Shown: positions 50,801 to 59,549 of the stretch, one piece after another
Position numbering within the stretch: position 1 is the stretch's first letter
How the letters are laid out: each line of letters starts with the position of its first letter
Source: Salinactinospora qingdaonensis
GTDB taxonomy: Bacteria > Actinomycetota > Actinomycetes > Streptosporangiales > Streptosporangiaceae
Direction of reading: 5' to 3'
DNA length: 64,000 nucleotides
NCBI RefSeq assembly: GCF_039539445.1
Contig: NZ_BAABDD010000016.1
Span: 50,158-114,157 of the forward strand
The notes under the pieces: generated by a model
What the model saw: the letters and a program-made list of their open reading frames with translations, nothing else
Database searches by the model: none
Told to the model about the DNA's origin: nothing
Position numbers and translations under genes: made by a program

Positions 50801-52209
50801 GAGTTGACGTTGTCGGTGAGGTCCTTCCAGACCCCGGACACGCCGCGGACGTGGGCTTGGCCGCCGAGCTTGCCTTCGGTGCCGACCTCGCGGGCCATGC
50901 GGGTGACTTCGTCGGCGAACGACTCCAGTTGGTCGACCATCGTGTTGACGGTGTCCTTGAGGGCCAGCATCTCGCCCTGAGCGTCCACGGTGATCTTCTT
51001 GGTGAGATCGCCCTTGGCCACAGCGGTGGTGACCTGCGAGATGTTGCGTACTTGGTAGGTCAGGCTCTTGGCCATGGAGTTGACGTTGTCGGTGAGGTCC
51101 TTCCATATGCCGGAGACGCCTTTGACGTTGGCGCGACCTCCCAACTTGCCCTCAGTCCCCACCTCACGCGCCACCCGCGTCACCTCGTCGGCGAAGGAGT
51201 CGAGCTGGTCGACCATGGTGTTGACCGTGTTCTTCAACGCCAACATCTCGCCTTGCACGTCAACGGTGACCTTCCTGGTCAGGTCACCGCGAGCGACGGC
51301 GGTGGTGACCTGGGAAATGTCGCGCACCTGGTTGGTGAGGTTGTCGGCCATGGAGTTGACGTTGTTGGTCAGGTCCTTCCATATGCCGGAGACGCCTTTG
51401 ACGTTGGCGCGACCTCCCAACTTGCCCTCAGTCCCCACCTCACGCGCCACCCGCGTCACCTCGTCGGCGAAGGTCGACAGTTGGTCCACCATGGTGTTCA
51501 CGGTGTCCTTGAGCTGGAGCATCTCGCCTTGGACATCGACGGTGACCTTGCGGCTGAGGTCGCCGCGGGACACGGCGACGGTCACGGTGGAGATGTCGCG
51601 CACCTGGGCGGTCAGGCGCGCCGCCATCTGGTTGACCGCCTCGGTCACGTCGCGCCAAGCGCCGGAGACGTTCTCCACGCGGGCGCTGCCGCCGAGTTTG
51701 CCTTCGGTACCGACCTCGCGCGCCACGCGCGTCACCTCGAGGGTGAAGCCGGACATCTGGTCGGCCATACGGTTGACCGACGTCGCGAGTCGCAGCAGGT
51801 CGCCGTGGAGGGAGCCGTGTCGGCTGGTAAGGTCGACCCGCTGTGACAGGTCGCCGTTGGCCACGCAGTCGAGGATCTGGGCCACGGAGGTGACGGGCTC
51901 GCTCACCTCGTCCAGGAGGTGGTTGAGCGAGCGTACGCTCTTGCCCCACGCTCCCTTGGCGGGGCTGATCGACAGGCGTTCGGTGAGTCGCCCTTCAGTG
52001 CTGACGACGGTGCCTACGCGCTGTAGCTCGTCGCTAAGCTGATCACAGTGGTCGAGCACCTGGTTGAAGACGGTCGCGATCTCACCGTATTTGCCTTGGG
52101 CGCGAGGATTCAGCCGTACGCTGAAATCGCCGTCGCGCATACTGTAGAGAGCGTCCAGGAGCTCGTCGAGCTCCCCGTCCGTCACTGAAGCGTTCATCGC
52201 CTCAGGCAT
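47851..52209 (-). CDS. Poly-HAMP hybrid histidine kinase (NIK1/Os-1-like)
   Basis: 1452 residues from ATG 52209 (GGAGGAGGGG upstream). No membrane span, so cytoplasmic. Residues about 20-713 are a chain of HAMP modules: eight GD(L/F)-type halves (VTTAVARGDLTKKVTV) alternating with six VAREVGTEGKLGG-type halves, repeat length about 92. Then a GAF domain (713-870), coiled coil, HisKA (SHELRTPLN, His about 962), HATPase (about 1060-1190; ADTGIGIP, FGGTGLGLSI) and a receiver (about 1287-1405; MDIMMPELDG). This order resembles fungal class III osmosensor kinases. Three repeat units are identical over about 80 bases of DNA. Confidence 0.93.
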   Translation of the reverse strand: MPEAMNASVTDGELDELLDALYSMRDGDFSVRLNPRAQGKYGEIATVFNQVLDHCDQLSDELQRVGTVVSTEGRLTERLSISPAKGAWGKSVRSLNHLLDEVSEPVTSVAQILDCVANGDLSQRVDLTSRHGSLHGDLLRLATSVNRMADQMSGFTLEVTRVAREVGTEGKLGGSARVENVSGAWRDVTEAVNQMAARLTAQVRDISTVTVAVSRGDLSRKVTVDVQGEMLQLKDTVNTMVDQLSTFADEVTRVAREVGTEGKLGGRANVKGVSGIWKDLTNNVNSMADNLTNQVRDISQVTTAVARGDLTRKVTVDVQGEMLALKNTVNTMVDQLDSFADEVTRVAREVGTEGKLGGRANVKGVSGIWKDLTDNVNSMAKSLTYQVRNISQVTTAVAKGDLTKKITVDAQGEMLALKDTVNTMVDQLESFADEVTRMAREVGTEGKLGGQAHVRGVSGVWKDLTDNVNSMANNLTHQVRQISIVTTAVARGDLTKKVTVNAKGEILELKDTINVMVDQLSAFADEVTRVAREVGTEGKLGGRANVKGVSGIWKDLTENVNSMSHNLTTQVRNISQVTSAVAAGDLSKKITVDVQGEMLELKDTINTMVDQLSAFATEVTRVAHEVGSEGQLGGQAKVDGVSGTWKQLTDSVNELAGNLTTQVRAIAEVASAVTRGDLTQSIHVGARGELATLKDNINLMVSNLRETTAGQRDEDWLKSNLARISGLMQGHRDLNELARLIMTEVTPLVDAQHGACFLPEDDNDNDTFRLYAGFGYQPDDPRRRITSGVGLAGEAIAQKKEMIINNVPGDYVKIESGLGQAPPLSVVIFPILSEDRVLGIIELASYGEFREIHLNFLRQLIGLIAATINTILANSKTEYLLLQSQQLTTALQERSNELQRQQEELRRKNAELHSKAGQLASQNRAIELQNRQIERARRSLEDRAHQLQVSSKYKSEFLANMSHELRTPLNSLLILARLLADNTEQNLTSKQVEFAQTIHKAGSDLLQLIDEILDLSKVEAGRMELRPGDVSINQLVDYVEASFRPMASDKGLAFTVEVSPDIPNFLWTDEQKMQQVLRNLLSNAVKFTSTGEVRLLIEPAWALEDADLDVFGEHEEVIAFSVADTGIGIPNDKLQVVFEAFHQGDGGTSRRFGGTGLGLSISRNMARLLGGEIRVQSSLGEGSTFTLLLPVRLPEGTSERLDATDVMPPLAMSESQSDIERFTEAEDTPTVPVERETSATALESEDTEEPSSVPVLQEPQAGAQGSHGGHEPREDPERDSVLAGKRVLIVDDDIRNVFALTSALEAHGLEVLYADNGHSGIEKLEANEDIALVLMDIMMPELDGNATTRAIREMPQFADLPIVSLTAKAMQGDRDRSLESGASDYVTKPVNLDHLLDVMRSWLDRGDTVPPEATPETTEPEADSATGNTTGSVAKSVAGSHDDHEQRSGDAQ

Positions 52210-52561
52210 CGTTCCCCTCCTCCGGGCGAAATCCATGGACGGCCGCTGTGCCGGTGGCAGTGGTGCGGGCGCCGTGCGAAGCCTCCGGTGGCGCGCGTCG
52301 GGGGCGAGGGCGCCGTAGCGTGTCGGGCCCGCCCAGGGCGAGCCGAGGTGCATTACGTTGTTGGCCGGGCTACTCGGTACGTGAACGTTCTGACATCATG
52401 ACCGAAGTTCCGTGGCGTTCCGGGGGGACCTAGAGTTCCAGCGCACCACCACGTCCAGGGTAGATACATAATGAGGGGATACGAGCGCACGCTTGTGCGT
52501 TGTTCCGTCCCGCGCTCCGCCCCGATCGCAACTTTACGAGACGAAACCCCATGGCTTCACG
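52210..52561. other. Divergent promoter region between poly-HAMP kinase and SpoIIE genes
   Basis: 352 bases, no gene. It must hold promoters for both outward genes; no motif stands out. Confidence 0.45.
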
Positions 52562-54769
52562 ATGCCACATGACGCGATAAAGGTTGCCTACAAGGAGTTC
52601 TCCCCCAGCCTGGAAGCCGTGAGCGAGGCTCGCGAGTTCGTGCGGGAGACGCTGCGCGATTGGGAGGCCGAGCGCACATCCGACGACGTCATCCTGTTGG
52701 TCAGCGAACTGGTGACCAACGCCATCGTCCATGCTGAAACCACGGTTGAGCTGTCCGTGCGACGGCTGCCTGAGGCGGTGGAAGTCGTGGTGGCCGACCG
52801 TGTCCCTGAGCGTACCGTTCCGACGGTGGGAGCGCTGCGCATCGACGCCTCGACGTCACCGGGCGACGAGACCCGCAGCGGCGGGCTGGGGTTGGCGCTG
52901 GCCGGAGCGATCGCCTCAAGTTGGGGCGTGAGCTACAGCGCCGACGACAAGGCGGTCTGGTTCCGGGTGGCAGACACCGAGCCGCAGACGAGTGCCCGCT
53001 CGTCGTTGGCCCCACCGACGTCCTCGCACAGCTCGCGGGAGCGCGGGCGCGGCAAGCGCACCAACCCTTGGGCCGCGCTCGACGCCGCGCTGGCGGCGCG
53101 GCTGAGCATGGAGGAGTTGCTGGAACGCACAGTGGAGTACGCGAAGGCGGCATTGGGCGGAGACGCGGCCTACATCGCGCTGGCCACCACCGACGAGACC
53201 GAGTGGGAGGTGCGCACCGCGGTGGGGTTGAGTTCGGGGCCGTGGCGACCGTTCCGCAGTCGGACGGAGGAAACCTTCCCCTCGGCAGCTCCCGAGCCCG
53301 GGCCCGTGATCAACGACGACCTGATGTTGGCGCGCGCCCACCGGGGACGGCTGGCGGCGGCGGGGATGCGTTCCCTGGTGACGGCGCCGTTGATCGTAGA
53401 GGGACGCATCACCGGCCTGATCGGTGTGGCCTCGCGTCGAATCCGCCATTTCGGTAAGGCGGCGGCCGAGCGGCTCCAGGATGGAGCCGACCGGATCGCG
53501 CTTCCGGTGGAGCGGGCCCGGTTGGCGCGGGTGGAGCTGACCCGTCGGGCCTCGTTGAGTTTCCTCGCTGAGGCCAGCGACTTGCTGGCCGGCACGTTGG
53601 ACGAGCAGATGACGGCGGCGCTGGCCGCCCAGTTGACCACGTCGCGGCTGGGCGAGTGGTGCGTGGTGCACACGATCGGCGAGTTGGGGACGTGGCGGCT
53701 GGCGCATGCGACGCACCACAACGAGAACTACACCGATGTGCTACGCAACCTGGTGACCGAGTTGCCGCCGCGCCAGCAGCAGGAGCCGGGGCCGTTGTGG
53801 CGGCGCGCGGAGCTGATTCGGGCCGGTATCGACGACGAGTTGACGACCGAACTGGCCACGGCACCGGCGATCAGCATCCCGTTGGTGGCGCACGGGCGGG
53901 AGCTAGGACGGTTGACGATCGGCCAGCGGCCCGACAGCGAGTTCACCCACGAGGACGTCAACGTCGCCGACGATCTGGCTCAGCGGGTGTCGTCGGCGAT
54001 GGAGAACGCCCGCCTGTACGCCAACCAGACGTCGATGAGCGAGGCGCTACAGCGCAGCCTGTTGCCGGCGCGGGAGAAGGAGCCCGATATCCCGGGGGTG
54101 GATCACGCGGTGTTCTACCAGCCGGCGGGCGAACGGACCGTGGTAGGTGGCGACTTCTACGACGTGTTCGCCACTGACGGCCGATGGTGCTTCGCGATCG
54201 GTGACGTCTGCGGCACGGGGCCGGAGGCGGCGGCGGTCACCGGCCTGGCCCGCCACACGCTGCGCGCTCTGGCCCGGGAGGGCTTTTCGCCGGCTCACAT
54301 CATGCATCGGCTGAACATGGCGATCCTGGACGAGACGACGACCACGCGCTTCCTGACGATGCTCTACGGGGAGATGACGCCGATCGTGGCCGCCGACGGC
54401 TCCGCCGGCGGCATGCGGATTCGGCTGGTCTCGGCGGGGCATCCGCTGCCGCTGCGGCTGAGTCGCAGCGGCGAGGTGACGGCGTTGGCCACGTCCCAGC
54501 CGCTGCTGGGCGCGTTCGAGGACGTGGACTTCTTCACCGAAACCGTTGAGGTGGCTCCGGGCGAGGTGCTGTTGGCCGTCACCGACGGGGTGACCGAGCG
54601 CCGCAACGACAACGACATGCTCGGCGACGAGGGGCTGACCCGGATCTTCGCGGGCTGTTCCGGCTTGACCGCCCAGGCGGTGATCTCCCGGATCGAACGC
54701 GACCTGGAGGACTTCGCTCCCGGTGGCCACACCGACGACACAGCGATGCTGGTGCTGCGGTTCCTGTAG
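52562..54769 (+). CDS. RsbW-like ATPase / double GAF / SpoIIE (PP2C) phosphatase
   Basis: 735 residues from ATG 52562; its ribosome site is weak. Residues 15-145 form an anti-sigma HATPase (DVILLVSELVTNAIVHAE, N-box; GGLGLALAGAIA). Two GAF domains follow (about 180-330 and 345-490). The C-terminal 505-735 is a SpoIIE-type phosphatase (ERTVVGGDFYDVF, GDVCGTGPEAA, VTDGVTERRN, HTDDTAMLVLRFL). One protein can thus both phosphorylate or bind a STAS partner and dephosphorylate one. The STAS proteins at 14.7 and 44.2 kb are candidates. Confidence 0.92.
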   Translation: MPHDAIKVAYKEFSPSLEAVSEAREFVRETLRDWEAERTSDDVILLVSELVTNAIVHAETTVELSVRRLPEAVEVVVADRVPERTVPTVGALRIDASTSPGDETRSGGLGLALAGAIASSWGVSYSADDKAVWFRVADTEPQTSARSSLAPPTSSHSSRERGRGKRTNPWAALDAALAARLSMEELLERTVEYAKAALGGDAAYIALATTDETEWEVRTAVGLSSGPWRPFRSRTEETFPSAAPEPGPVINDDLMLARAHRGRLAAAGMRSLVTAPLIVEGRITGLIGVASRRIRHFGKAAAERLQDGADRIALPVERARLARVELTRRASLSFLAEASDLLAGTLDEQMTAALAAQLTTSRLGEWCVVHTIGELGTWRLAHATHHNENYTDVLRNLVTELPPRQQQEPGPLWRRAELIRAGIDDELTTELATAPAISIPLVAHGRELGRLTIGQRPDSEFTHEDVNVADDLAQRVSSAMENARLYANQTSMSEALQRSLLPAREKEPDIPGVDHAVFYQPAGERTVVGGDFYDVFATDGRWCFAIGDVCGTGPEAAAVTGLARHTLRALAREGFSPAHIMHRLNMAILDETTTTRFLTMLYGEMTPIVAADGSAGGMRIRLVSAGHPLPLRLSRSGEVTALATSQPLLGAFEDVDFFTETVEVAPGEVLLAVTDGVTERRNDNDMLGDEGLTRIFAGCSGLTAQAVISRIERDLEDFAPGGHTDDTAMLVLRFL

Positions 54770-54811
54770 CGCCCCAGCTTCACCGCCCCTTTTTCCACCG
54801 CCGGCAGGCCC

Positions 54812-55230
54812 CTAGAGCCAGCCCATCTCTTGGGGTGGGTGCGGCCGGCGGCCATGCGGTTGTCGGCGCCGGTCTTGGTGATGGCGCTGGAGAGATAGTT
54901 GCGGACGGTGCCCTCGGTCAGGTGCAGGAGGCGGGCGATCGCCGCCACGGGGGAACCGTCGGCGGCGGCGCGCAGCACGTCGGTCTCGCGCCCGGTGAGG
55001 GGGCTCTCGCCCGCGGTCATGGCGCTGACGGCCAACTCGGTGTCGATGTAGCGGTCCCCGGCACTGATGGCGGGCTCGGTGGGGGTGGTGGCCTCGGTGG
55101 GGGAGCCTGTCGAGTCGTGGTCATGGCTCCATGGTGCTGCGGTGCCGGCGGGGCGGGCAGAGGCGGCTGTCACCAGTGCGGGGTGAGAGATGGTGGGGCG
55201 CCGACCATGACGATTGTCATGGAGCGTCAT
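54812..55230 (-). pseudogene. Remnant of a NarL/LuxR-type response regulator
   Basis: From ATG 55230 (overlapping the permease stop as ATGA) an open frame encodes about 50 low-complexity residues and then the C-terminal part of a NarL/DesR-like regulator: AGDRYIDTELA, SPLTGRETDVLRAAADGSPVAA, LTEGTVRNYLSSAITKTGADNR. The receiver domain is gone. The expected end QEMGWL-stop is present but in another frame (stop at 54812-54814), so a small indel near 54830-54842 makes the frame run on into antisense of the SpoIIE gene. Both deletion and frameshift argue for a decayed gene. Confidence 0.7.
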
Positions 55231-56033
55231 AGGCCGCGGCCCGCGCGGCGGCTCCGGGCTAGGAGGGCGTTGGTGAGGGCCAGGAGGCCCCCGACGGCGA
55301 AAATCAGCGTTCCCATGACGTTGACCTGCGGCGGGATACCAAGGCGGGTGGCGCCCCAGATCCACAGCGGGAACGTGGTCATCTCGCCACTGACAAAGGT
55401 GGTGATGATGAAGTCGTCGACGGACAGCGCGAGGGCGAGCAGCCCGCCCGCCATGATGGCCGGGGACAGCATCGGCAGTGTCACCAGGCGCAGCGTCGCC
55501 CAGGGGCCGGCGCCGAGATCGCGGGCGGCCTCTTCGAGGCGGGGATCAAGGGTCAGGGCTCGGGCCCGCACGGTGATCGCCACGAAGGAGACGGTGAACA
55601 TGACGTGGGCGAGCACGGTGGTTACCAGGCCGGTGGCGACGTTCACGGTCAAAAACAGCGACAGCAGCGCCGCGCCCACGACGACCTCGGGCGCGCAGAC
55701 AGCGGCGACCATGACGAGGGTGGTCGCCCGTTGGCCGTGGAAGCGGTGACGGCCCAGGGCCAGGCCGAGGAGGCTGCCGACGGTGCCGGCGATGAGCATG
55801 GTGAGCCCGCCGACGAGGGCGGTGTTGAGCAAGGCGGCGTTGAGGTCGGGATAGGCGAAGGCCTGCCCGTACCACTTGAGGGTGACGCCCTCCCAACGGA
55901 CGTTGTGCCGGCCGGTGATGTCGTTGAAGCTGAACGCGACCATGGCGACGATGGGAGTGAACAGCCACGCCAGCACGGCCCACGTGACGTACTTGCCCCA
56001 GTCGACGCGAGGCCGGCGGTGGGGGACGGTCAT
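55227..56033 (-). CDS. Polyamine-type ABC permease (PotC-like)
   Basis: 268 residues from ATG 56033, which overlaps the upstream permease stop (ATGA). Six spans and the PotC features: AMVAFSFNDITG after the first span and the EAA loop EAARDLGAGPWATLRLVTLPML, then ALALSVDDFIITTFVSG. It forms the channel together with the PotB-like subunit. Substrate could be spermidine, putrescine or another small cation. Confidence 0.88.
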   Translation of the reverse strand: MTVPHRRPRVDWGKYVTWAVLAWLFTPIVAMVAFSFNDITGRHNVRWEGVTLKWYGQAFAYPDLNAALLNTALVGGLTMLIAGTVGSLLGLALGRHRFHGQRATTLVMVAAVCAPEVVVGAALLSLFLTVNVATGLVTTVLAHVMFTVSFVAITVRARALTLDPRLEEAARDLGAGPWATLRLVTLPMLSPAIMAGGLLALALSVDDFIITTFVSGEMTTFPLWIWGATRLGIPPQVNVMGTLIFAVGGLLALTNALLARSRRAGRGL

Positions 56034-56905
56034 GGTGTCCGCCCTGCCGCTACGGCCATGACCCGTTCGGTCCCCAGCGCTCGGGCATAGCCGAAGATAG
56101 CCAGCAACAGGGCGGCCAGGAGCGCGAACGTGAGTGCTGCCGCCATGGGGTAGGTGTTGGTGACCAGATACTGCGCGTGGATGATGGTACCGATCATCGT
56201 GGTGTGGGTGCCGCCGAGCACGGCGGCATTGACATAGTCGGCGCTGGTGGGGACGAAGACCATGAGGACACCGGCGAACACGCCGGGCAGCGACATGGGC
56301 ACCACCACGCGGCCGAAGGTCGCCCATCGGCCGGCGTAGAGGTCGCGGGCGGCTTCGACGACCCGGTGGTCGATGCGTCGCAGCACGGCGTAGATCGGCA
56401 GCACCATGAACGGCAGGAAAGTGTAGGCCAAGCCGAAGATGACGGCGGTGGCGGTGCTGAGGATATGGGCACTCTCGGGGAGTAGGCCGATGTGCTTGAG
56501 GGGAGCCAACACGACCCCGTTGTCGCCGAGGACGAACCGCCACGAGATCGTGCGCAGTATCTGGGCGACGAAGAACGGCAGCAGCAACAGCAGCAGGTAG
56601 GTCGAGGTGTGGCGGCCGGCGCGAAAAGCGATCCAGTAGGCGACGGGGTAGCCGATGACCAGGCACAGCACCGTGGCGCACAGCCCGTAGCCCAACGAGC
56701 GCAGCAGTTGGGGCCAGTACCGGGCGAGGGCGTCGGCGTAGGTGGCGACGTGCCAGGTCTGGGTGAAGCCGTCGATGACGTTGCCGGTCATCAGCGACAC
56801 CGACAGCATGCCGCACAGGGGCATCACGAACAGGATCGCCAGCCAGATCCAGGCGGGCAGCACCAGCAGGTAAGGGGTGGCTCGGGCGGTTCTCACAGGC
56901 GTCAC
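56030..56905 (-). CDS. Polyamine-type ABC permease (PotB-like)
   Basis: 291 residues from GTG 56905, overlapping the binding-protein stop (GTGA). Six spans. LVLPAWIWLAILFVMPLCGML is the PotB/PotH-type first span; the EAA loop is EAARDLYAGRWATFGRVVVPMS; VFVPTSADYVNAAVLGG is the conserved late segment. Partner of the PotC-like permease. Confidence 0.88.
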   Translation of the reverse strand: MTPVRTARATPYLLVLPAWIWLAILFVMPLCGMLSVSLMTGNVIDGFTQTWHVATYADALARYWPQLLRSLGYGLCATVLCLVIGYPVAYWIAFRAGRHTSTYLLLLLLPFFVAQILRTISWRFVLGDNGVVLAPLKHIGLLPESAHILSTATAVIFGLAYTFLPFMVLPIYAVLRRIDHRVVEAARDLYAGRWATFGRVVVPMSLPGVFAGVLMVFVPTSADYVNAAVLGGTHTTMIGTIIHAQYLVTNTYPMAAALTFALLAALLLAIFGYARALGTERVMAVAAGRTP

Positions 56906-58113
56906 GCCTGGGTGACGGCGAGGAACAGGGAGGTGAACCGCTGCGACTCGCCGGCCGGTAGTGGCACGTAGTTGTGCAGTTGGGCGTAGTCCCGTTCGGT
57001 GGGAAACACCAGCGGGCTCTGGGCGAGGCGTTGCAGGGATCGCCGCCGCTCTGCCGAGGCCGCGCGCGCCCGCTCCTCGACGACGCGCTGGGCCTGGGGC
57101 ACCGGGGCGACGTAGGTGATGTACTCGGCCAGTTCGGCGGCGACCTCAGGAGTGTAGAGGAAGTCCATGAGGGTGATCGCGTCCACGGGGTTCTTGGCGG
57201 TGATGGGGATGACCATGTTGTCGGTCCAGATCGTGGCCCCCTCCCGGGGGATCACGAACCGCAGGTTGGCGCCTTCGACGGTGTTCTGCTGGAAGACGTC
57301 GCCCGACCAGGCCATGCTCAGCCAGAGCTCGCCGCTGGTGAGCGGCTGGATGTAGTCCTGCTGGTAGTAGGCGCGCACGATACCGCGGTCGCGCTGCCGG
57401 GTGAGCGCTTTGGCGGCGTTCTCCCAGTCGGTGGGGGTGGAATCGGCCGGGGCTACACCGTTGCGCAGCAGGGCGACGTTGGCGATCTCTTGCGGGGACC
57501 CCAGCATGCCCACCCGGCCGGCGAAGGCCGGGTCCCACAGGTCGTCGAACGAGGTGATCTCGCGGCCGACGAGATCGGGGTGGTAGGCGATGCCGGTGAT
57601 GCCGGAAGCGTAGGGGACGCTGAAACGGTTTCCGGGGTCGTAGGAGGTGTGCTTGTAGCGGTCGGCGCCGTACTGGGCGTAGGTGGACAGCAGCTCGTGG
57701 TCGAGCGGGGCGAGATGGCCCAGCGCTTTGAGCCGGTTGAACTCCAGGCCGTTGGTGATGACCATGAGGTCGGCGCCGATATCGACCCCCTCGGCCAACA
57801 ACGGTCGGATTCGGCCGAACCAGGAGGCGTTGTCCTGAATGGTCTCGTCGTAGTCGACGGTGATACCGGTGCGCTGCCGGAACAGGGTGAGCGGGGTTCG
57901 CTGCGGGTCCATGTACAACGGCCAGTTGGCGAACCGGAGGTGACCGTTGCGGCTGCGACCCGCCCAGTACCGCTCGGGGGAGACGGGCTCGATGGTGCGG
58001 CCCTCGATAGCGCACCCCGCCAGCGTCGACGCCGCGGCTAGGCCGCTGTAACGCAACAGGTCACGGCGACTGTGGCGGGCGGGGCGCGGGGAGGGCGCGC
58101 CGTGGTCATCCAT
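56902..58113 (-). CDS. Polyamine-type substrate-binding lipoprotein (PotD-like)
   Basis: 403 residues from ATG 58113. A Tat signal (SRRDLLRYSG) ends in the lipobox LAGC. Mature PotD-type fold: LRFANWPLYMD, FRQRTGITVDYDETIQDN, SYDPGNRFSVPYASGITGIAY and IPREGATIWTDNMVIP. The acidic and aromatic ligand positions of PotD are present in outline. It lies 8 bases after the ATPase gene. Confidence 0.88.
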   Translation of the reverse strand: MDDHGAPSPRPARHSRRDLLRYSGLAAASTLAGCAIEGRTIEPVSPERYWAGRSRNGHLRFANWPLYMDPQRTPLTLFRQRTGITVDYDETIQDNASWFGRIRPLLAEGVDIGADLMVITNGLEFNRLKALGHLAPLDHELLSTYAQYGADRYKHTSYDPGNRFSVPYASGITGIAYHPDLVGREITSFDDLWDPAFAGRVGMLGSPQEIANVALLRNGVAPADSTPTDWENAAKALTRQRDRGIVRAYYQQDYIQPLTSGELWLSMAWSGDVFQQNTVEGANLRFVIPREGATIWTDNMVIPITAKNPVDAITLMDFLYTPEVAAELAEYITYVAPVPQAQRVVEERARAASAERRRSLQRLAQSPLVFPTERDYAQLHNYVPLPAGESQRFTSLFLAVTQA

Positions 58114-58121
58114 TCCGGGGC

Positions 58122-59273
58122 CTACCGGGGCAGGACGTAGGCGTGTTCGCCGCGCCAGGACAGCCACACGGTGTCGCCGCGTTCGGCGATGTTGCCGGCG
58201 TTGGCGGTGTTTTGGCGGTGGGCCACGATCTCGGTGCCCTGACCGACGTCGACGGTGTAGTGAGTGCTCGCTCCCAGGTAGACGATTTCGCGCACAGTGC
58301 CGGACAGCCGGTCAGTGGCGGTATCGGGCTCGGTCGTGCTGAGGCTGATCTTCTCAGGGCGGATCGTGACGTGCAGCCGGGCCCCCTCGGGGGCGTGGCT
58401 ACGCACCCGCAGGCGCCGGCCGGCTCCGATGTCGAGGAGAGCGTGTTCGACCCCCTCGCGGTCCGCCACCACCCCGGCGAGCAGGTTGGAGGTGCCGAGG
58501 AATCCGGCGACGAAGGCGGTGGCGGGGCGCTCGTAGATCTCGGCGGGAGGAGCGAGCTGTTCGACGGTTCCCGCGTTCATGACGGCGATGCGGTCGGACA
58601 GGGCGAGCGCTTCGCTCTGGTCGTGAGTGACGTGGACAAAGGTGAGGCCCAGCTCGCGTTGGATGCGGGTGAGTTCGGTGCCCATAGTCTGGCGCAAGTT
58701 GCGGTCGAGGGCACCGAGCGGTTCGTCCAGCAGGAGCGCGCTGGGGCGGTTGACCAGCGCGCGGGCGAGCGCGACGCGCTGCTGCTGACCTCCGGAGAGG
58801 TGGCCGGGCTTGTGGCCGGCCCAGGCGTCGAGTTCGACGAGGTCCAGCATCTCGCGGACCCGCCGCTTGACCTCTGCTCGGGCAAGGCGCTTGCGCTGGA
58901 GCCCGAAGGCGACGTTGTCGACGACGGTCATGTGGGGGAACAGGGCGTAACTCTGGAAGACCATGTTGACGTCGCGCCGGTGCGGTGGCCGATCGGTGAC
59001 CTCGGCGCCGGCCAGGCGCACAGTCCCGGAGGTGGGGGTCTCGAAGCCGGCGACGAGGCGAAGGACAGTGGTTTTACCGCAGCCCGACGGCCCCAGCAGG
59101 GAGAGGAACTCGCCGCGTTCGACGGCGAGGTCGACGCCGCGTACGGCGGTGACGACCCCGGCGCGGGAGCGGTAGATCTTGGTGAGGTGCTCCAGACCAA
59201 TGGCGGGCGGGGTCGCCGAAGGCGCGGCATCGGTAGTGCGGGAGGGGGAAGGCTGCTCGCCGGTGGTCGCCAT
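58122..59273 (-). CDS. Polyamine-type ABC ATPase (PotA-like)
   Basis: 383 residues. Walker A GPSGCGKTT, Q-loop FQSYALFPHM, signature LSGGQQQRVA, Walker B LLLDEPLGALD, H-loop VTHDQ. A C-terminal TOBE_2 domain (about 290-380; TIRPEKISL) is typical of PotA. First gene of the four-gene importer, transcribed ATPase, binding protein, permease, permease, with overlaps or near-overlaps at each junction. Confidence 0.9.
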   Translation of the reverse strand: MATTGEQPSPSRTTDAAPSATPPAIGLEHLTKIYRSRAGVVTAVRGVDLAVERGEFLSLLGPSGCGKTTVLRLVAGFETPTSGTVRLAGAEVTDRPPHRRDVNMVFQSYALFPHMTVVDNVAFGLQRKRLARAEVKRRVREMLDLVELDAWAGHKPGHLSGGQQQRVALARALVNRPSALLLDEPLGALDRNLRQTMGTELTRIQRELGLTFVHVTHDQSEALALSDRIAVMNAGTVEQLAPPAEIYERPATAFVAGFLGTSNLLAGVVADREGVEHALLDIGAGRRLRVRSHAPEGARLHVTIRPEKISLSTTEPDTATDRLSGTVREIVYLGASTHYTVDVGQGTEIVAHRQNTANAGNIAERGDTVWLSWRGEHAYVLPR

Positions 59274-59460
59274 CGCGTTGCCCCTGTCAGTCGACGTCGC
59301 CAGCCGCTGCGGGGACGTTAGGGCCGCTGTACCCCACCGAGGGGGCAGGGGGTGGCCTCGCTCTCGTCCCGGATACCAGACTGCCAGGTTTCCCCTTGTG
59401 AAGGGGAGTATGGGCGTGACGGGCCCGCGGGCGAGCGGGACGCTGCGACGCCGGCCGGCA

Positions 59461-59495
59461 GGCCCCTCCCCGGAAGGCGTGGCCGGGGAAGGGCC
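59461..59495. terminator. Hairpin terminator downstream of the crotonase operon
   Basis: GGCCCCTCCCCGG (59461-59473) pairs with CCGGGGAAGGGCC (59483-59495), 12 of 13 positions, 9-base loop. It lies downstream of the crotonase stop on the minus strand, ahead of the PotA-like gene. Confidence 0.6.
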
Positions 59496-59549
59496 GAGCG
59501 CGGCCCGCGGTGAGGAGGCGACGCGCGGGCCGGACCGTGCGAACGCGGG

